Below, piece by piece: positions 1 through 10,899 of a stretch of 64,000 nt of DNA (its first letter is position 1; every line of letters starts with the position of its first letter). This stretch comes from Blasia pusilla (lineage: Eukaryota > Marchantiophyta > Marchantiopsida > Blasiales). A program made the position numbers and the translations under genes. Below the pieces are notes generated by a model. The model was given only the letters and a program-made list of their open reading frames with translations. It made no database searches and was not told the origin of the DNA. The DNA lies in assembly GCA_050084515.1 (NCBI GenBank), contig CM114273.1:2852001-2916000 (forward strand). The letters are read 5' to 3'.

Positions 1-3000
1 CATCAAGCACGGCGACAAAGGGCACAAATAAGGTTACCTGGTTAGTGGAAATGCTCACCCAACAAATTGAAGATTTTTTTTGGTATATGGCACTCTTGAA
101 GTCTGGAGGAAGGATCAGAAATAAGGCCATCCATCGAGGTCATGACTATGGCCATAAAGAATGCTAAAGCGATTCCCAATTCGCATATGGCCTTGTAAAA
201 ATAGAAATGGCATAAACCTCATTTTCCAAAGATGTTGTCTCATCGACTCGATTCAAGAGGAAGTTTGTCAAGTAAGAATGTTTCCCATCATCAATAACAC
301 TAAATTGATGACTGTCTTTCATTGGGGACTTCTATAGGCTCATTTTGTAGGTGGAAAAGTTATTCTCGTGGAAGCCTCTAAGATGGCCCCTCCTTATAGT
401 CTTCGTGGGTGCGCTTGAACATTAGAGTTGCTTTCGCCCTACAGATGCTCTTTGCTTTGCTAATGGTAGATTTTTTAGTGGTAACATGGGTAGTCATGAT
501 ATACTATAGTAGCACTTACAAGAAGTGATTTGTAGGTGGTATGGCCTCCTTCTACATTTCATAAGAGATACGAAGAATGCAAGTTTCAATGTGAGAAGAC
601 CTCAAATTTTCAATGAAATGACAAATGAAATGAGTGTGGAAGGAATGGAATGGATACACATTTGATGTTTTAGGATAGGCACGCATGTATCATTGTTGAT
701 GTAGCATCTATACTTTAGACATTTCTTATTGAAGAAAGAACCTTCCATGTGGGCACACTTGTAAACTTGAATGGCAAGAGTGAAAAGACAAATCAAAGGT
801 GTGGAAGGATATATTGGTTTTTCTAATTGAATTTTGAGATTCAAACTCTCTTACTGTTCTCACTAAAGCTACAAGTGTCAAGTTTTTTAGAAAGAGAATT
901 TTGGTTTGAGAGTGAAATATTTGCGTTGGATCGCATAATAATAACATAAACAACTACTTTTGAGTGTGACTACCCCATCTAAAAGTGTTACAATTTAATG
1001 GGATTAAGCTTGGAGAAGCTTGAAAATTATGGGAGAAGAAAGTCAATCACCGATCTAACATTTTTTGACAAATGCATATCCATGAAAGTGGCTATGGCCA
1101 GTTAGAAGAAATGGTCACTCAAATGAGAGAGCACACAAGTGAAAGAAGAATTTAAATTGTTTCGGATTTGCACTTTGCTATCGTAAAAATTAAAATCTTT
1201 TTGAAAAATAAACAACAAACAATAAGGGCACATATGTGAAACCTTTGGCACGTGGCAATACTTGAGAAGTGGATATAAGATGGAACCTAATATTATGATG
1301 ATTCTAAGGTTAATACTATAATTATAAATTGCTATTAAAAGATTGAAAAAATCTATATTATTAAAATAGGATGGGGTTAGAAGCTCATATGAGGGCTTTC
1401 TTGATGGTGACATATGGCAAAATGGGAATAAGATATAATCAATGAATGATGGGGGTGGAGATGTTTAGGGCCTAGGAACTATGGACAGATGGAAGATTTT
1501 TTTCCCCAACTTTCAAGTTCCTTTTAACATTGCCTGTGCATAAACCTAAATGCATGGGCAACGCTATAATTTATTGTAATTTAAAGATAAATTATAATTC
1601 TCATCACATAGAAAATATCACAAGAATTCCGGAAACCCGTTTAAAGTGGCCAACCACAATTGATGATATGAAACAAATCTTCACAGATTTGTTTCATACT
1701 ATCAATTGTGTAGTTTGAGTTTACTTGTTTTTTTTTTCTATTTTTTCTATTTTTTTAATTCTTCTTTTGAATTGCTATTAGCTTTCATTGTTTCTTTTGA
1801 GATTTATTCTGTACACAATAATAAAACTATAATCGGAAGCAATAATCTACCCGTTTAAAATAAATCAAAAGTAAAATATTATTTTATTAATTTCTTACTG
1901 TTTTATTTTATCTCCACGAGTAAGGAAATCTAGTGGACAGGCGTCACAGAAGCGGAGAATAAAAACCTTATCTCCTCACATTTTGATGGTACTAGAATAT
2001 TCGTACAGTATCCGATATATCCCCGTATTTATCCACACATTCTCGTAATCATAAAAACCAAAATTTCCTTTTAACTCTAAACTTAGTAAATAAACACTAA
2101 AAAATGATAAAATCTGTCGTGGACGGTGGACCCCGCCGTTCAGATACGGGTAATGATTTCTTGTCGGATCAGCTGTCAGGAAATAAATTGTCTTTAAGAA
2201 CGACAAAGGGAGAACTAGGACAAAATCTCACAGGAACGGTCAGGATGCTTCAGATCTAGGAGCGCTGTCACTTTGAAGCAAGGTTTCAATAACGAAAACT
2301 ATCCAATCAAAAAGTCAGAAGTACGTGGCAGTGGAGGATTTGTCATTTCCGAAATCGATGGCCACAGTGACACAGTTACTGTTAGGGGGTAACATCTGGG
2401 GTGCGTAAATGTCGTAAAATCGTTCTACGGAGGGAGACAAAAGTGAGACTGTTCCTGTCGGATGGAGAGTTAAGGACTCCGTTAAGGACAACAGTGTCAC
2501 AGTCATACCTACACCTGAAAACGCTAAGTGTGACGGGTGGCACTCATCATAACTTTAATAGAAATTATATTAGTATTTTACTATTATATATATTAAAGGA
2601 AGGGATTCCGGATCGAGCGGGAGTACTTTCTTAAATTACTAATTCATAAAATTGCAAGGTATGGTATTTAATCTTAAATTTTTTTGGAGTTATTCTTTTA
2701 TTCAAGTGATTATTTTTTATCATAATAATATATGATTTTTTTATATATTTTTGTTCTATGTAAGGATATATTATAAAATTTCGAGCACATCTCAAGATAA
2801 ATGTAATGTAAAAAATTATGAGTATTTGTAAGTAATAATAATATTTCATGAATTTAAAAACTATTTTTCAATTTGTATCTTGAAGTAAAAGAATCTAAAG
2901 TAGGTACGCTATATGGCTTCAAAAGAGTATATGTCTCACATCTCAAAAGATCTAGGAGTATTTATTCTTTTGCACATACTAGGAACTAAAGTAAGGTGCT

Positions 3001-3172
3001 CGTGCGGTTCGTAGGGTAAATAAAAATAAAAATTTAAAATTTTTTCTTTAGTGCGTCGTGAAGGGAAGGTGCTAATGATGTTGCATACAAATTCAATTTT
3101 TTTTTGCAACCCGTAATATGTAAAATATTTTTTTGTTATCCAATTGTCACGTGTCAAATAGAGAGGTGTTTG
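1..3172. other. AT-rich flank without recognisable gene
   Basis: No open frame here shows a recognisable protein family, and composition is AT-rich with long A/T runs (for example around 1725-1760 and 2690-2880). I see no terminal repeats or transposon domains. The stretch ends at the target duplication of gypsy element E1. It is either intergenic DNA or very old transposon debris; the sequence does not decide which. Confidence 0.6.
1655..1710. repeat. Near-perfect hairpin, 26-bp arms
   Basis: The left arm 1655-1680 and right arm 1685-1710 are reverse complements over 26 bases except for two adjacent positions, with a 4-base loop TCAC. The core arm reads ATGAAACAAATCT. Such a tight stem is longer than expected by chance in this composition. 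It could be a remnant of a foldback element or an RNA hairpin. The loop is short for a typical plant microRNA precursor. Confidence 0.75.
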
Positions 3173-3177
3173 CAAAT
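3173..3177. repeat. Target-site duplication of E1, left copy (CAAAT)
   Basis: CAAAT lies immediately before the left end of E1 (GTCACG) and is repeated at 13222-13226 immediately after its right end (GCACGACA). Five bases is the usual duplication for Ty3/gypsy integrases. Confidence 0.8.
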
Positions 3178-3692
3178 GTCACGTCCTTTAGGATAGATCG
3201 GTGAGATCTAGTAGAGCATCTTTAAGAGTAGTGGAGGACAGGCCTAGGAGGTCGAGGATGACGTGCTGAGGCCCTGGGAAACCTGAGAGAGCAGGTTTCT
3301 CTTTCGTTTTGGCTCATTTGGAGCCATATTGAGGAACTTACTATTTCAGGTAAGTACCATTTTGAATATATGATCGACTTTATATTTTTGGTAAGTGGCC
3401 CTTGACCTCTCACATCAGGTCAAGAGCCAAAGAGATGACTTGGGAGAATAGGTTACCATGGAGAGAGCTTGGGAGAAGGGAGGGGTATATATCCCAAGGA
3501 GAGAGAGCTTGAGAGCTCATTCTCTCTTTGTTGAACCTCTTGGCATGAGGCAACGGAGCTATGGTCCCTTGCCTTGTGAGTGTAACCCAAGTCTCTCATT
3601 AGGAGAGTGGGTTTGGTTTGACATGAGAGAGAGTGCACACCTTTGAGAGCTATGGTGTGAGATTGTGTAGAGAGAGATTGGATCTTACTTTA
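3178..3692 (+). repeat. E1 left terminal repeat, block B
   Basis: This 515-bp block is repeated at 12579-13093 with the same length and about 96% identity by eye. It begins GTCACG directly after the target duplication and ends in TTACTTTA. It contains a TATA-like box. Unlike a normal 5' LTR it is not preceded by the A block that follows the polypurine tract at the right end. No 12-18 base match to a common tRNA 3' end (for example the initiator-Met type TGGTATCAGAGC) follows it. Confidence 0.88.
3486..3492 (+). promoter_or_regulatory. TATA-like box in E1 left repeat
   Basis: TATATAT inside block B, conserved in the right copy at 12887-12893. Its position, about 310 bp into the block, fits an LTR-type promoter with transcription starting shortly downstream, so that the rest of B would be the R region. 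This is inference from position only. Confidence 0.5.
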
Positions 3693-5342
3693 CAAAGAGA
3701 GAATGTGAGAGAATGCGAGAATGAGATAGTGAGAGAGCTTCATGGGGGAGCTCGCTGGTCACTCGCTGTTTTTGCAGGTTGGGACCGTGTTCCCCGTTCA
3801 ATGGCTCATGGGAGTGCTCATCGAAGCAAGGGTTGCTTGGATTGTTCTTTGCATTTATCGATTTTTCGTGTGGAAGAGTGACGCACGGAAGCGCTGCCCA
3901 ATTTTTGATAGGGATTGAGTATGGGGGCGGGTTGCCCCATGCCGGTGCTTTAGGAAGCACCATGTTGCTTGCTAATTTGCATTTTTACAGGTTTTACGTT
4001 TGTTTTAGAGGAATCAGCGCGGAAGCGCTGCCGAATGTTGGATAGAAGAAAGAGACATTGGGCTTTACGACAGTCCCCGTAAATTTTTACTGGAATGTCC
4101 AATTCCAAATATTTTTTGATGCTGGCGTAGATCGTGAAGCTTTGCACGCTATACAACAAAAAGTGCGCAATTTGGAGTTGCGAGCAAAAAGTTATTGTCA
4201 ATCTTGCAAAACTGCCATTGCTAGGCGATTTTTAGGGTTGAATTGTGCAAACCCTAAACCAGCCGCCACACGGCGGCGGGGGTCGCCGTCATAGTCACCG
4301 TCAATCATCAACGGTCAACTTTCACCGTCGATGGTCAACCGTCAGCATCAATGGTCAACCGTCACCGTTAATGGTCCACCGTCCGTTGTCCACCCTTGGT
4401 TGCCATTGCCGCCGTTACGGAGTGGAGGGTCTTCCACAACGTTCGTTGATTCTCGGACTTGCGTCACCATCACGTACTTTGTTTTGTCCGCCACCGTCAT
4501 CAACCTATGATGGCATATGACCTCCTATTATAGCGGTTGAGTTTTGATTTCCTGCTGCTATGTAGTGATTGATAGCCGCTCAACGACGATCGGGTACCGT
4601 GCCGTGACGCCCGTAGCCGCAACTCGCCGCCGATTGCCGCGTCGTGCCGCTCGTGGCCGTACCGCACCGTCTTGATCACGGAGCCGCTCTGGCATTGTGG
4701 AGCAGAGTGTGGGTTTATTGTTGATTGAGGAGGGTATGCCACCGAGTGTCGCATCCCATCATCGAGGGCCGTGCCGCATGCAACGCCGCACCGTTCCGCT
4801 GGAACTCCACCGTCTATCGAGAAGTTTTGAGCAACGTCAGTACGGGAGGAGTATGATTTGCTGATTTGAGGAGTTATCTCCACGACCGAGTTGGGGTCGA
4901 GATTCGCAGTTGCTTAAGAGCGACATTGACATGTGTTCAGGTTACCCATTCTAGTCCTTTACCCTGCACGTGTGAGGGATTCTGGGATTTGGGTAGTTTA
5001 TTTGGGGATATTGGGTGTGTGTATGTTGAGAGCATCATTTATGTATGTGATTTAGGGGACATAGACCTGTGTGGGATGTCGGGAGTTGAGGGTAGGTTGT
5101 CGATGAAATGATAGCCTGGTCGATTTTCCGCACCACGCCGCTTATTGCCGCACGTTACATGTCTCGGGGAGGGAGAGTGTAGATCGAGTTCCGCATGTTT
5201 GGGATGAGTGATTGAGGGATTACTCACGAGGCAAGAGTGATCGGGTGAGAAAGGCACGAGGGTCATCACAGCGTCCGTTCGGGACTTTGAGAGGCGAGGT
5301 GGTGAACCCGAGAGTAGCTCTAAAGGTTTTACGCGGAGTGGC
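3693..5342 (+). other. E1 untranslated leader
   Basis: A 1.65-kb stretch between block B and gag. No protein family is recognisable. Bases 4298-4384 are a degenerate short tandem array built from CCGTCA and GGTCAAC units, and 4590-4680 is rich in GCCGC. The leader of E2 (about 58930-60042) shares short blocks with it, for example GGAAGCGCT, supporting a common ancestor. Long leaders are common in plant gypsy elements. Confidence 0.6.
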
Positions 5343-6781
5343 GTGAGGTTCCGAGTGTCTTCACTTCAAGAACCACCTCGACCTCCTTCTCTGTCATCAT
5401 CAGACGAGGGGGAGGATGTAGAGGAATTTTTGAGCACATCGCCATATATTGTGAGTAGTCCTACCAATTGGGCGTACGAGTTGGACGACCGGGGTAGAGG
5501 ACCACGTAGGTTTTCAAGTGCAGTAGGTACGATTGAGTTGCATGATTTCATAGCAGAGTTTAGGAGTTGGTGCGACTCCCAGCGGGCCAGGAACTCTAGA
5601 GAGTTCAACCCGTTTACACTATGGAACGGTATGTTCCAGCACTTAGAGGGGGCACCCATGGACGATTACCATGAGTTTTCCCACAGATATGCCCAGGAGA
5701 TTGAGGCATGGCGACTCTACTACAACCCACACTATGTGTCATGGACGGAGCCGTCCCCAGATGAGGAGGAGGAGTCAGGAGAGGCTATTTCCTCTTCCAC
5801 TAGTGATGTTTTAGGAGGGGTCAATCGCACTGGAGCAGTTGCACCGTCTAGTCGGGTTCGTCCCAGGTTCAACCCTGTGGTTGAGTTCTTTGCTGAGTTG
5901 AGAGCAAGCTACCAAGGGGTATGGACAGAAAAGTTGCGGAGCATCCACAACTTCCAGAGGCGCCCGGGTGAAAGTTTACATGAGGCTTACACTCGCTTGC
6001 GCCGGTTGATCAACGTCCCGGAGGATACCGGGAGCCCGTGGCACAAAGACCTGCGCTTTCATATGCGGCTCAACATCAGCCGCCTACTAATACTTGTTGG
6101 TCATGTGGTGGAGCCCATCATCAACGCCATCGCAATCGTTAGGGTCATGGACGTATGCCTCAGCATGGAGGAGGAGATGGTGTTGCACCAGGAGGTTATC
6201 AGTGTGACTATTGTCATAAGTATGGTCATACACACGCCAGGTGTTTCAGTTTACCTCCTGAGTTACATTCGGACCGAGGGCCAAAGAGGGCACCACAGCC
6301 AGTAGCCGGTCCGGGTGGGCCTAGACATCGTGCACCAGGTGGTCCCGTTGGGGGACGAGGAGCTGGAGTTGCCCGATAAGGTGGTGGTGCTGCACGTGGA
6401 GGAGGTAGAGTACCACCACCTAGACGCGCCGAGGGAGACACCGGACATGAGGCTGGGATGGCTGCTCAGATACAGCAGCTACAAGAGCAGATTGCCGCTA
6501 TGGCATTGAGGTTACCCGATGCTGGATCCGTGGCATCGACATCATATGGAGCAGATAGAGATCTAGAGGGTCCTGATTGGATGTACGGGGTTGCCCTGAT
6601 GGAGGCCGCTACAGTTGTGACGCGTGGAGCAGCCGTAGAGTTGGATCCACAGCGAGGGGAAGCCAGAAAACAGACTAGGCTTACTCAGTCTTTCACGTTG
6701 TCCAAAGCAATGCGGACCCCATCGATGGGTCCTCATCAAAGTTCCTTGAGAGTTGGTGATGTTGTTGGTGTGCAAGCATAG
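5343..6781 (+). pseudogene. gag: E1 gag (capsid and zinc knuckle), frameshifted
   Basis: The Gag protein would package element RNA in cytoplasmic particles. From ATG 5343 a 320-codon frame carries the conserved core MDDYHEF near residue 105 and a retrotransposon-gag segment around 195-245 (FNPVVEFF, YQGVW, ESLHEAYTRLRRL). A frame change near 6150 moves the signal into another frame, where a CX2CX4HX4C zinc knuckle CDYCHKYGHTHARC lies at about 6209-6252. Nonsense codons follow at 6377 and 6779. E2 (58925 downward) and E3 (from 16980) have the same core with residues such as FQHLEGPPMDDY. The start was chosen because homology to the other copies begins just after it. Confidence 0.8.
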
Positions 6782-6787
6782 AGAGCG

Positions 6788-7660
6788 ATGGGAGAAGCAA
6801 GTGCGACGACTCCTATTGTTGATGCTCAGGAAGGGCATGTGTCGAGCATATTGTTGGGGGCGGCCACCGTTGTGTACCGCACTCCTTTATTTTCTGCTTC
6901 CGATGTTATGACGTTGGGGGGTACACCCGCCAAGGCTTTTCGGCTGCCCGCGTCGCTATGTGAGCATGGAGTTGGAGTTCCTGCCTCATGTTTAGAGGTG
7001 ATTGCAGAGGAGGTGATGGACCTGCCCTTCAAGCGGATGCTCGGACCGTCCACATCAGATTCATGGTAGGCTGCGGCTGCTAGAATGGCGGACATGCCCA
7101 CTAGACCCGCGATAGAGCGTGCCATGGCTTCTCCTGGTGTTCTGTTGCTGGATAATCGAGGAGAAGTCTTCCAATTGGTGAGTCCTGGAGGTAGAGCTTT
7201 TAGTCCGCAGGGCGTCTTGTTGGATTCAGGAGCGCAACCCTTGATGTTGGGGAAAGCGTCATTAAGAGGATTGGGCTTGACGCGAGCAGATGTGGAGCGT
7301 TGTCCATTCCGGATACAGACATCCTTGGGTGGAGCGAGTACCACACACTATATCACCCGACAGGAGGTCGTGGTGAGGATTCGCTTGGAACATCCTACTG
7401 ATGAGTCTGTGGTGCGCGCCAAGGCGATAGTGACTGATGCAGAGTCCTACGACGTCTTGGTTGGTGGAACAGTGTTATACCCGATGGGGTTTTCCCTGGA
7501 TTATTGGGAGGAGTCAGCGTCCTACAGACTTGGATGGCAGTCAGGTGATGGGCACCTTAGCTCATTACCCGTTCGATTCACAAGTGTAGTGATCGAGCAA
7601 CGACCATGAGAGATGGCGACCTAAGCAGCATTTAGCAGTGCCATCACTTGGCTTAGTGAT
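6788..7660 (+). pseudogene. E1 retropepsin-like protease
   Basis: The aspartic protease would cleave the polyprotein during particle maturation. The active-site motif VLLDSGAQPLMLGK lies at about 7216-7257, with the typical D-S-G triad. A second hallmark, YDVLVGGTVLYPMGF, lies about 75 residues later and matches the hydrophobic-hydrophobic-glycine strand that closes the fold. The frame is that of the gag tail and of the methyltransferase behind it. It is interrupted by TAG at 7067 and TGA at 7607. E2 has the same domain at about 56400-56990, and E3 at 31400-31810, where the triad has become D-S-R. Confidence 0.8.
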
Positions 7661-8890
7661 TTGATTGAGGGACATGTCCATGCAGAGGATACTCCCATTC
7701 CTGACATTTCTATGGAGAGGAGTGTTATGGTAGGTGCATCATTTTGTGGAGGAGAGGTGCCGATGTGGGGCTCGATTGAGGAGCTTCGACGATTGGTAGA
7801 TGATCACGTGCAGACCGTGTGGAGCGAGGCGTTTGCACCGGAGCGTGACGGGTCTGAGGAACCCGAGGTAGCAGGGAGTGCTACGATGACATTCTTGGAT
7901 ACCACACCCATTGTGTGGTGTACCCCGGAGGAGGATATTCGAGTGTTAGATCTCTTTGGAGGGATTAGCATCGGGTTAGCTGCTATTTTGTAAGCATGAG
8001 TGCGAGTACATCAGTACTTGTATGTGGAGAGTGATGATGTTGCGAGGCGCGTCTCACTATGACATGTGGCGCAGTTATGCCTACATTTTTCCGACTTATT
8101 GTCGGCGTCCGTAGTACATGGGTATCAGAGTTCCCTACCGAGGGATATTTCGTTGTTGGGGGCACAGGACTTAGAGCGGGTAGGGACCATTGATTTGGTC
8201 ACTGCCAGTTGGCCATGTCATGGCCAATTGAGTGCTGGATGAGGCAGCGGGTTGGCTGACACTCGGTCCAGGTTGTTTTGGGAGATGTTGAGGGTCTTAC
8301 GGCAGTTGCAGGAGCATCAATCTTGTTCTCCAGCCTACATTTTGGAGAATGTGCCGATCTTAGGAGACTCCAGGTCACGGGTGGTGACGAGTGCTCATCA
8401 GGTACGTGCCTGGATCGGCCCAGCAGTGTTCTTGGATGCAGCGAGTGTAGGTTCTAGAGCCCATCCCCCGCGTCTATGGTGGACCAACTTGGTGCCCCAT
8501 GTGATGTTACAGAGGGCGTATGTGAGAGTGGAGCGCCCCTCCCATTTGTTAGTGGATTCCATTCTGGATCCAGGTCGTCAATCACAGGCAGTGAGGCACG
8601 ATGATCGACCACCGTTGATTGTGGTCAACAGGGTAGGTAGGCCGCGGGCAGCCTTGCCCACGTTTGTGAGTTTTCTCCGGTCTTGGCTTGGTTTGGGATG
8701 ACCTGGTTCAACCGTTAGTGGAGCCCAACGCCAACGAGAGAGAGCGGGCGATGGGATTTCCCACAGGAGTGACGATAGTATCGTCAGTGTCAGAGGCATC
8801 ACGACGCCATGTCTTGGATCAGGCGATGGACCTGAACTGCTTGACATGGATCCTCAGCTTGGGAGTGGCTGAGCAGCGTCGTATGAGATC
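7661..8890 (+). pseudogene. E1 DNMT3-like cytosine-5 DNA methyltransferase, inactivated
   Basis: This would transfer a methyl group from S-adenosylmethionine to DNA cytosine. Motif I, VLDLFGGISIGLAAI, is at about 7942-7986. Motif IV is at 8213-8221 but reads P-C-H instead of P-C-Q. Motif VI (ILENVP) is near 8340. The motif pair ERERAMGFPTG and QAMDLNCLTWILS marks the C-terminal target and cofactor region near 8735-8865. The F-G-G-I-S-x-G form of motif I and the RLWWTNL block resemble the DNMT3/DRM side of the family rather than DNMT1. Three or more nonsense codons (TAA near 7990, TGA in the next codons and further on) and a frame change near 8695 break it. It lies between protease and reverse transcriptase. 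Confidence 0.82.
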
Positions 8891-9156
8891 ACGACAGATC
8901 ACACCGGTTGTGTTGGTGAGCCCCATGCCTACCGAGACGGTGGAGGCTGTGGTTGGGGGCGAGACCCAAGGAGATCGGGAGAGACACCCTTGGACTTCTT
9001 GGGATGTTTTGCAGGTACGCAAGGAGATGATAGCCACAACATCGAGCGTGGTTTCGGAATCGCACGTGGAGGAGATCGAGTTTGCGATTGGTCGCAAGAG
9101 AGCGGCCGAGTGTTGTTTTTCGAGACGGGGTTGCACCATAGCAACCACCGATACCC
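8891..9156 (+). other. E1 linker between methyltransferase and reverse transcriptase
   Basis: An open stretch continuing the frame of the methyltransferase tail (8688-9215). The predicted protein is polar and low in recognisable structure (for example VSESHVEEIEFAIGRKRAAE). No known domain is visible. It probably serves as a spacer in the polyprotein. Confidence 0.5.
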
Positions 9157-10311
9157 GTGCCGGAGAGTCCTACCGTAGTTACGATGGAGACTTGGGAGCA
9201 AGATTTGGACCTTAAGTTGACAGGAGGAGAGCGGCGCCGAATACATCAGTTTCTCAGGAGTTATAGGAGCTGCTTTGCGTTTAGCATGGAGGATTTGGGT
9301 ACGCTGAAGGGACCGGGGATCGGCATTGAGTTGTCGAGTGATACGCCGATCTTTCGATGACCCTACAGATACAGTGATATGGAGAGGGCTCTGATTCATA
9401 ATAGGATCCAAGACTTGGTCATGGCAGGACTAGTGGAGATGTCGCATGGGGAGTATGCATCTGCCACTGTCATGACCGCCAAGAAGGATGTACATGGCAA
9501 CTAGACGGATAGGCGGATGTGTGGGGATTGCCGACCTATCAATCAGCAGACGAAGTTCGATAGGTATGCCATGCCCACCCCTGGGGAGATCTTTGATGCG
9601 ATTGGTCACACAAAGGTCTTCACTTCATTGGATTTGCGAGCCGGATACCATCAACTGCCTATCAGATTGGAGGACAGGCAGAAGACGGCATTTTGGGGCA
9701 TCGATCCTCACGGGAAGGATTGTTTGTACTAGTGGCGGTTCTTACCATTTGGGTTAAAGAACGCCCCGGCTGAGTTTGAGAGGATCATGGATAGGATCTT
9801 GGATGGTCTGGATTTTGCTAGGTATTATATTGATGACATCGTAGTCTTTAGCGCCACGGTCGAGGAGCATGAGCGACATCTAGAGGAGGTGTTTTGACGA
9901 TTGCAATTACATGGGCTGAAGCTACATCCACGCAAGTGCAAGTTCTTCTACGACCAGATTGAGTACTTGGGTCATACGATATATCCAGGGGGCCTTGGTG
10001 TTCAGCAAATGAAGGTAGAGGCTATCTCACGCATTCCATGCCCTACAGATGTGAGCCGCGTTCGCGCATTCATGGGATGGGCGAACTTCTATCGGCGATA
10101 CGTCAAGGGATTCAGTTCGATTGCAAAGCCACTGACCTTGCTGACCAAGGTGGATCACGAGTGGCACTGGGGGGATGAGCAGGAGCGAGCATTTCAGTTG
10201 CTCAAGGACAGGTTGACGTCTGCGCCCATCTTGAGGAGACCGATAAGGGGGCGTCCTTTCCAGTTGCACACAGATTGGAGCATGTTGGGGCTCAGAGAAG
10301 TGCTCACCTAG
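9157..10311 (+). pseudogene. pol: E1 reverse transcriptase, several nonsense codons
   Basis: RNA-dependent DNA polymerase of the Ty3/gypsy type. Visible blocks in order: RMCGDCRPIN (about 9514), FTSLDLRAGYHQ (about 9619), FLPFGLKNAPAEFERIMD (about 9739), the catalytic YIDD at 9826-9837, and the thumb/connection block with GHTIYPGGLGV (about 9970) and FYRRYVKGFS (about 10087). In-frame stops occur at 9358 (TGA), 9502 (TAG), 9730 (TAG), 9895 (TGA) and 10309 (TAG). Comparison with E2 suggests several arose from CGA, TGG or CAG codons. The frame shift with respect to the preceding linker lies near 9160. The gene is clearly dead but its motifs are well preserved. Confidence 0.88.
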
Positions 10312-10640
10312 CATGATGATGAGGATAGAGAGTTCATGGTGGCTTACGCTAGCCGCTCGAACAACGCTATAGAGGCGAAGTGCAACTCGTATGAGGGTGA
10401 GTGCTTGGCTGCGGTGTGGGCTGTCGCGCATTTCAAGTGTTACTTAGTCGGCAATCCCTTTAGCATCATCACTCATCATCAACCACTAAAGTGGTTGATG
10501 GAGTCCGACAAGCTTACAAGGAAGCTTGCGAGATGGGCTCTGTTGTTGCAGGAGTATGATTTTTCAGGTGGTACATAGATATGGGACGCTCAACCAAGAT
10601 GCACATGGGTTGAGTCGTAACCCATGCCCAAGTCAGCGAG
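10312..10640 (+). pseudogene. E1 RNase H domain
   Basis: RNase H of the RT_RNaseH type, which degrades RNA in RNA-DNA hybrids during cDNA synthesis. Visible features are VAYASRSNN (about 10339), the acidic NSYEGECLAAVWAV (about 10384), and HHQPLKWLM (about 10474, where E2 has DHQPL). The segment ending LNQDAHGLSRNPCPS (about 10590-10630) is the usual linker into integrase. A one-base loss near 10563 shifts the frame. The first aspartate region precedes this domain at about 10270 (HTDWSMLG). Confidence 0.83.
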
Positions 10641-10899
10641 ATGCGACTAGAGCTAGATGGCATGGAAAGAGTCATGAGGAGTCGGTGCCAGGATGGCACG
10701 CGTCAGCCTATTTAGGCATGTTGGCTATGGAGAGCTAGAGTGTGGAGACTTCGATGGCGAGGTCTAATGGAGAGTCCTTGGATCCTGAGGCCAGTGAGGA
10801 GACGACATGTGGCTGAGATATTCATGATGATGGAGTAGTCTTGGAGTACCTTCGTACTATCAGCGTTGCGAGCACCGTGGGTGCTAGAGAGGAGGATCG

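Noticed and set aside
2315-2634. Overlapping frames on both strands at 2315-2634, relatively GC-rich within the AT-rich flank
   Set aside because: Neither product resembles a known protein, codon pattern is irregular, and no transposon ends are nearby.
3458-3646. A 62-codon frame in E1 block B that is conserved at 12859-13047
   Set aside because: Conservation comes from the duplication of block B. It lies across the promoter region of the repeat and shows no domain.
7983-8165. Antisense frames over gag, protease and methyltransferase of E1 and E2
   Set aside because: They mirror real domains on the opposite strand and have no family resemblance of their own.
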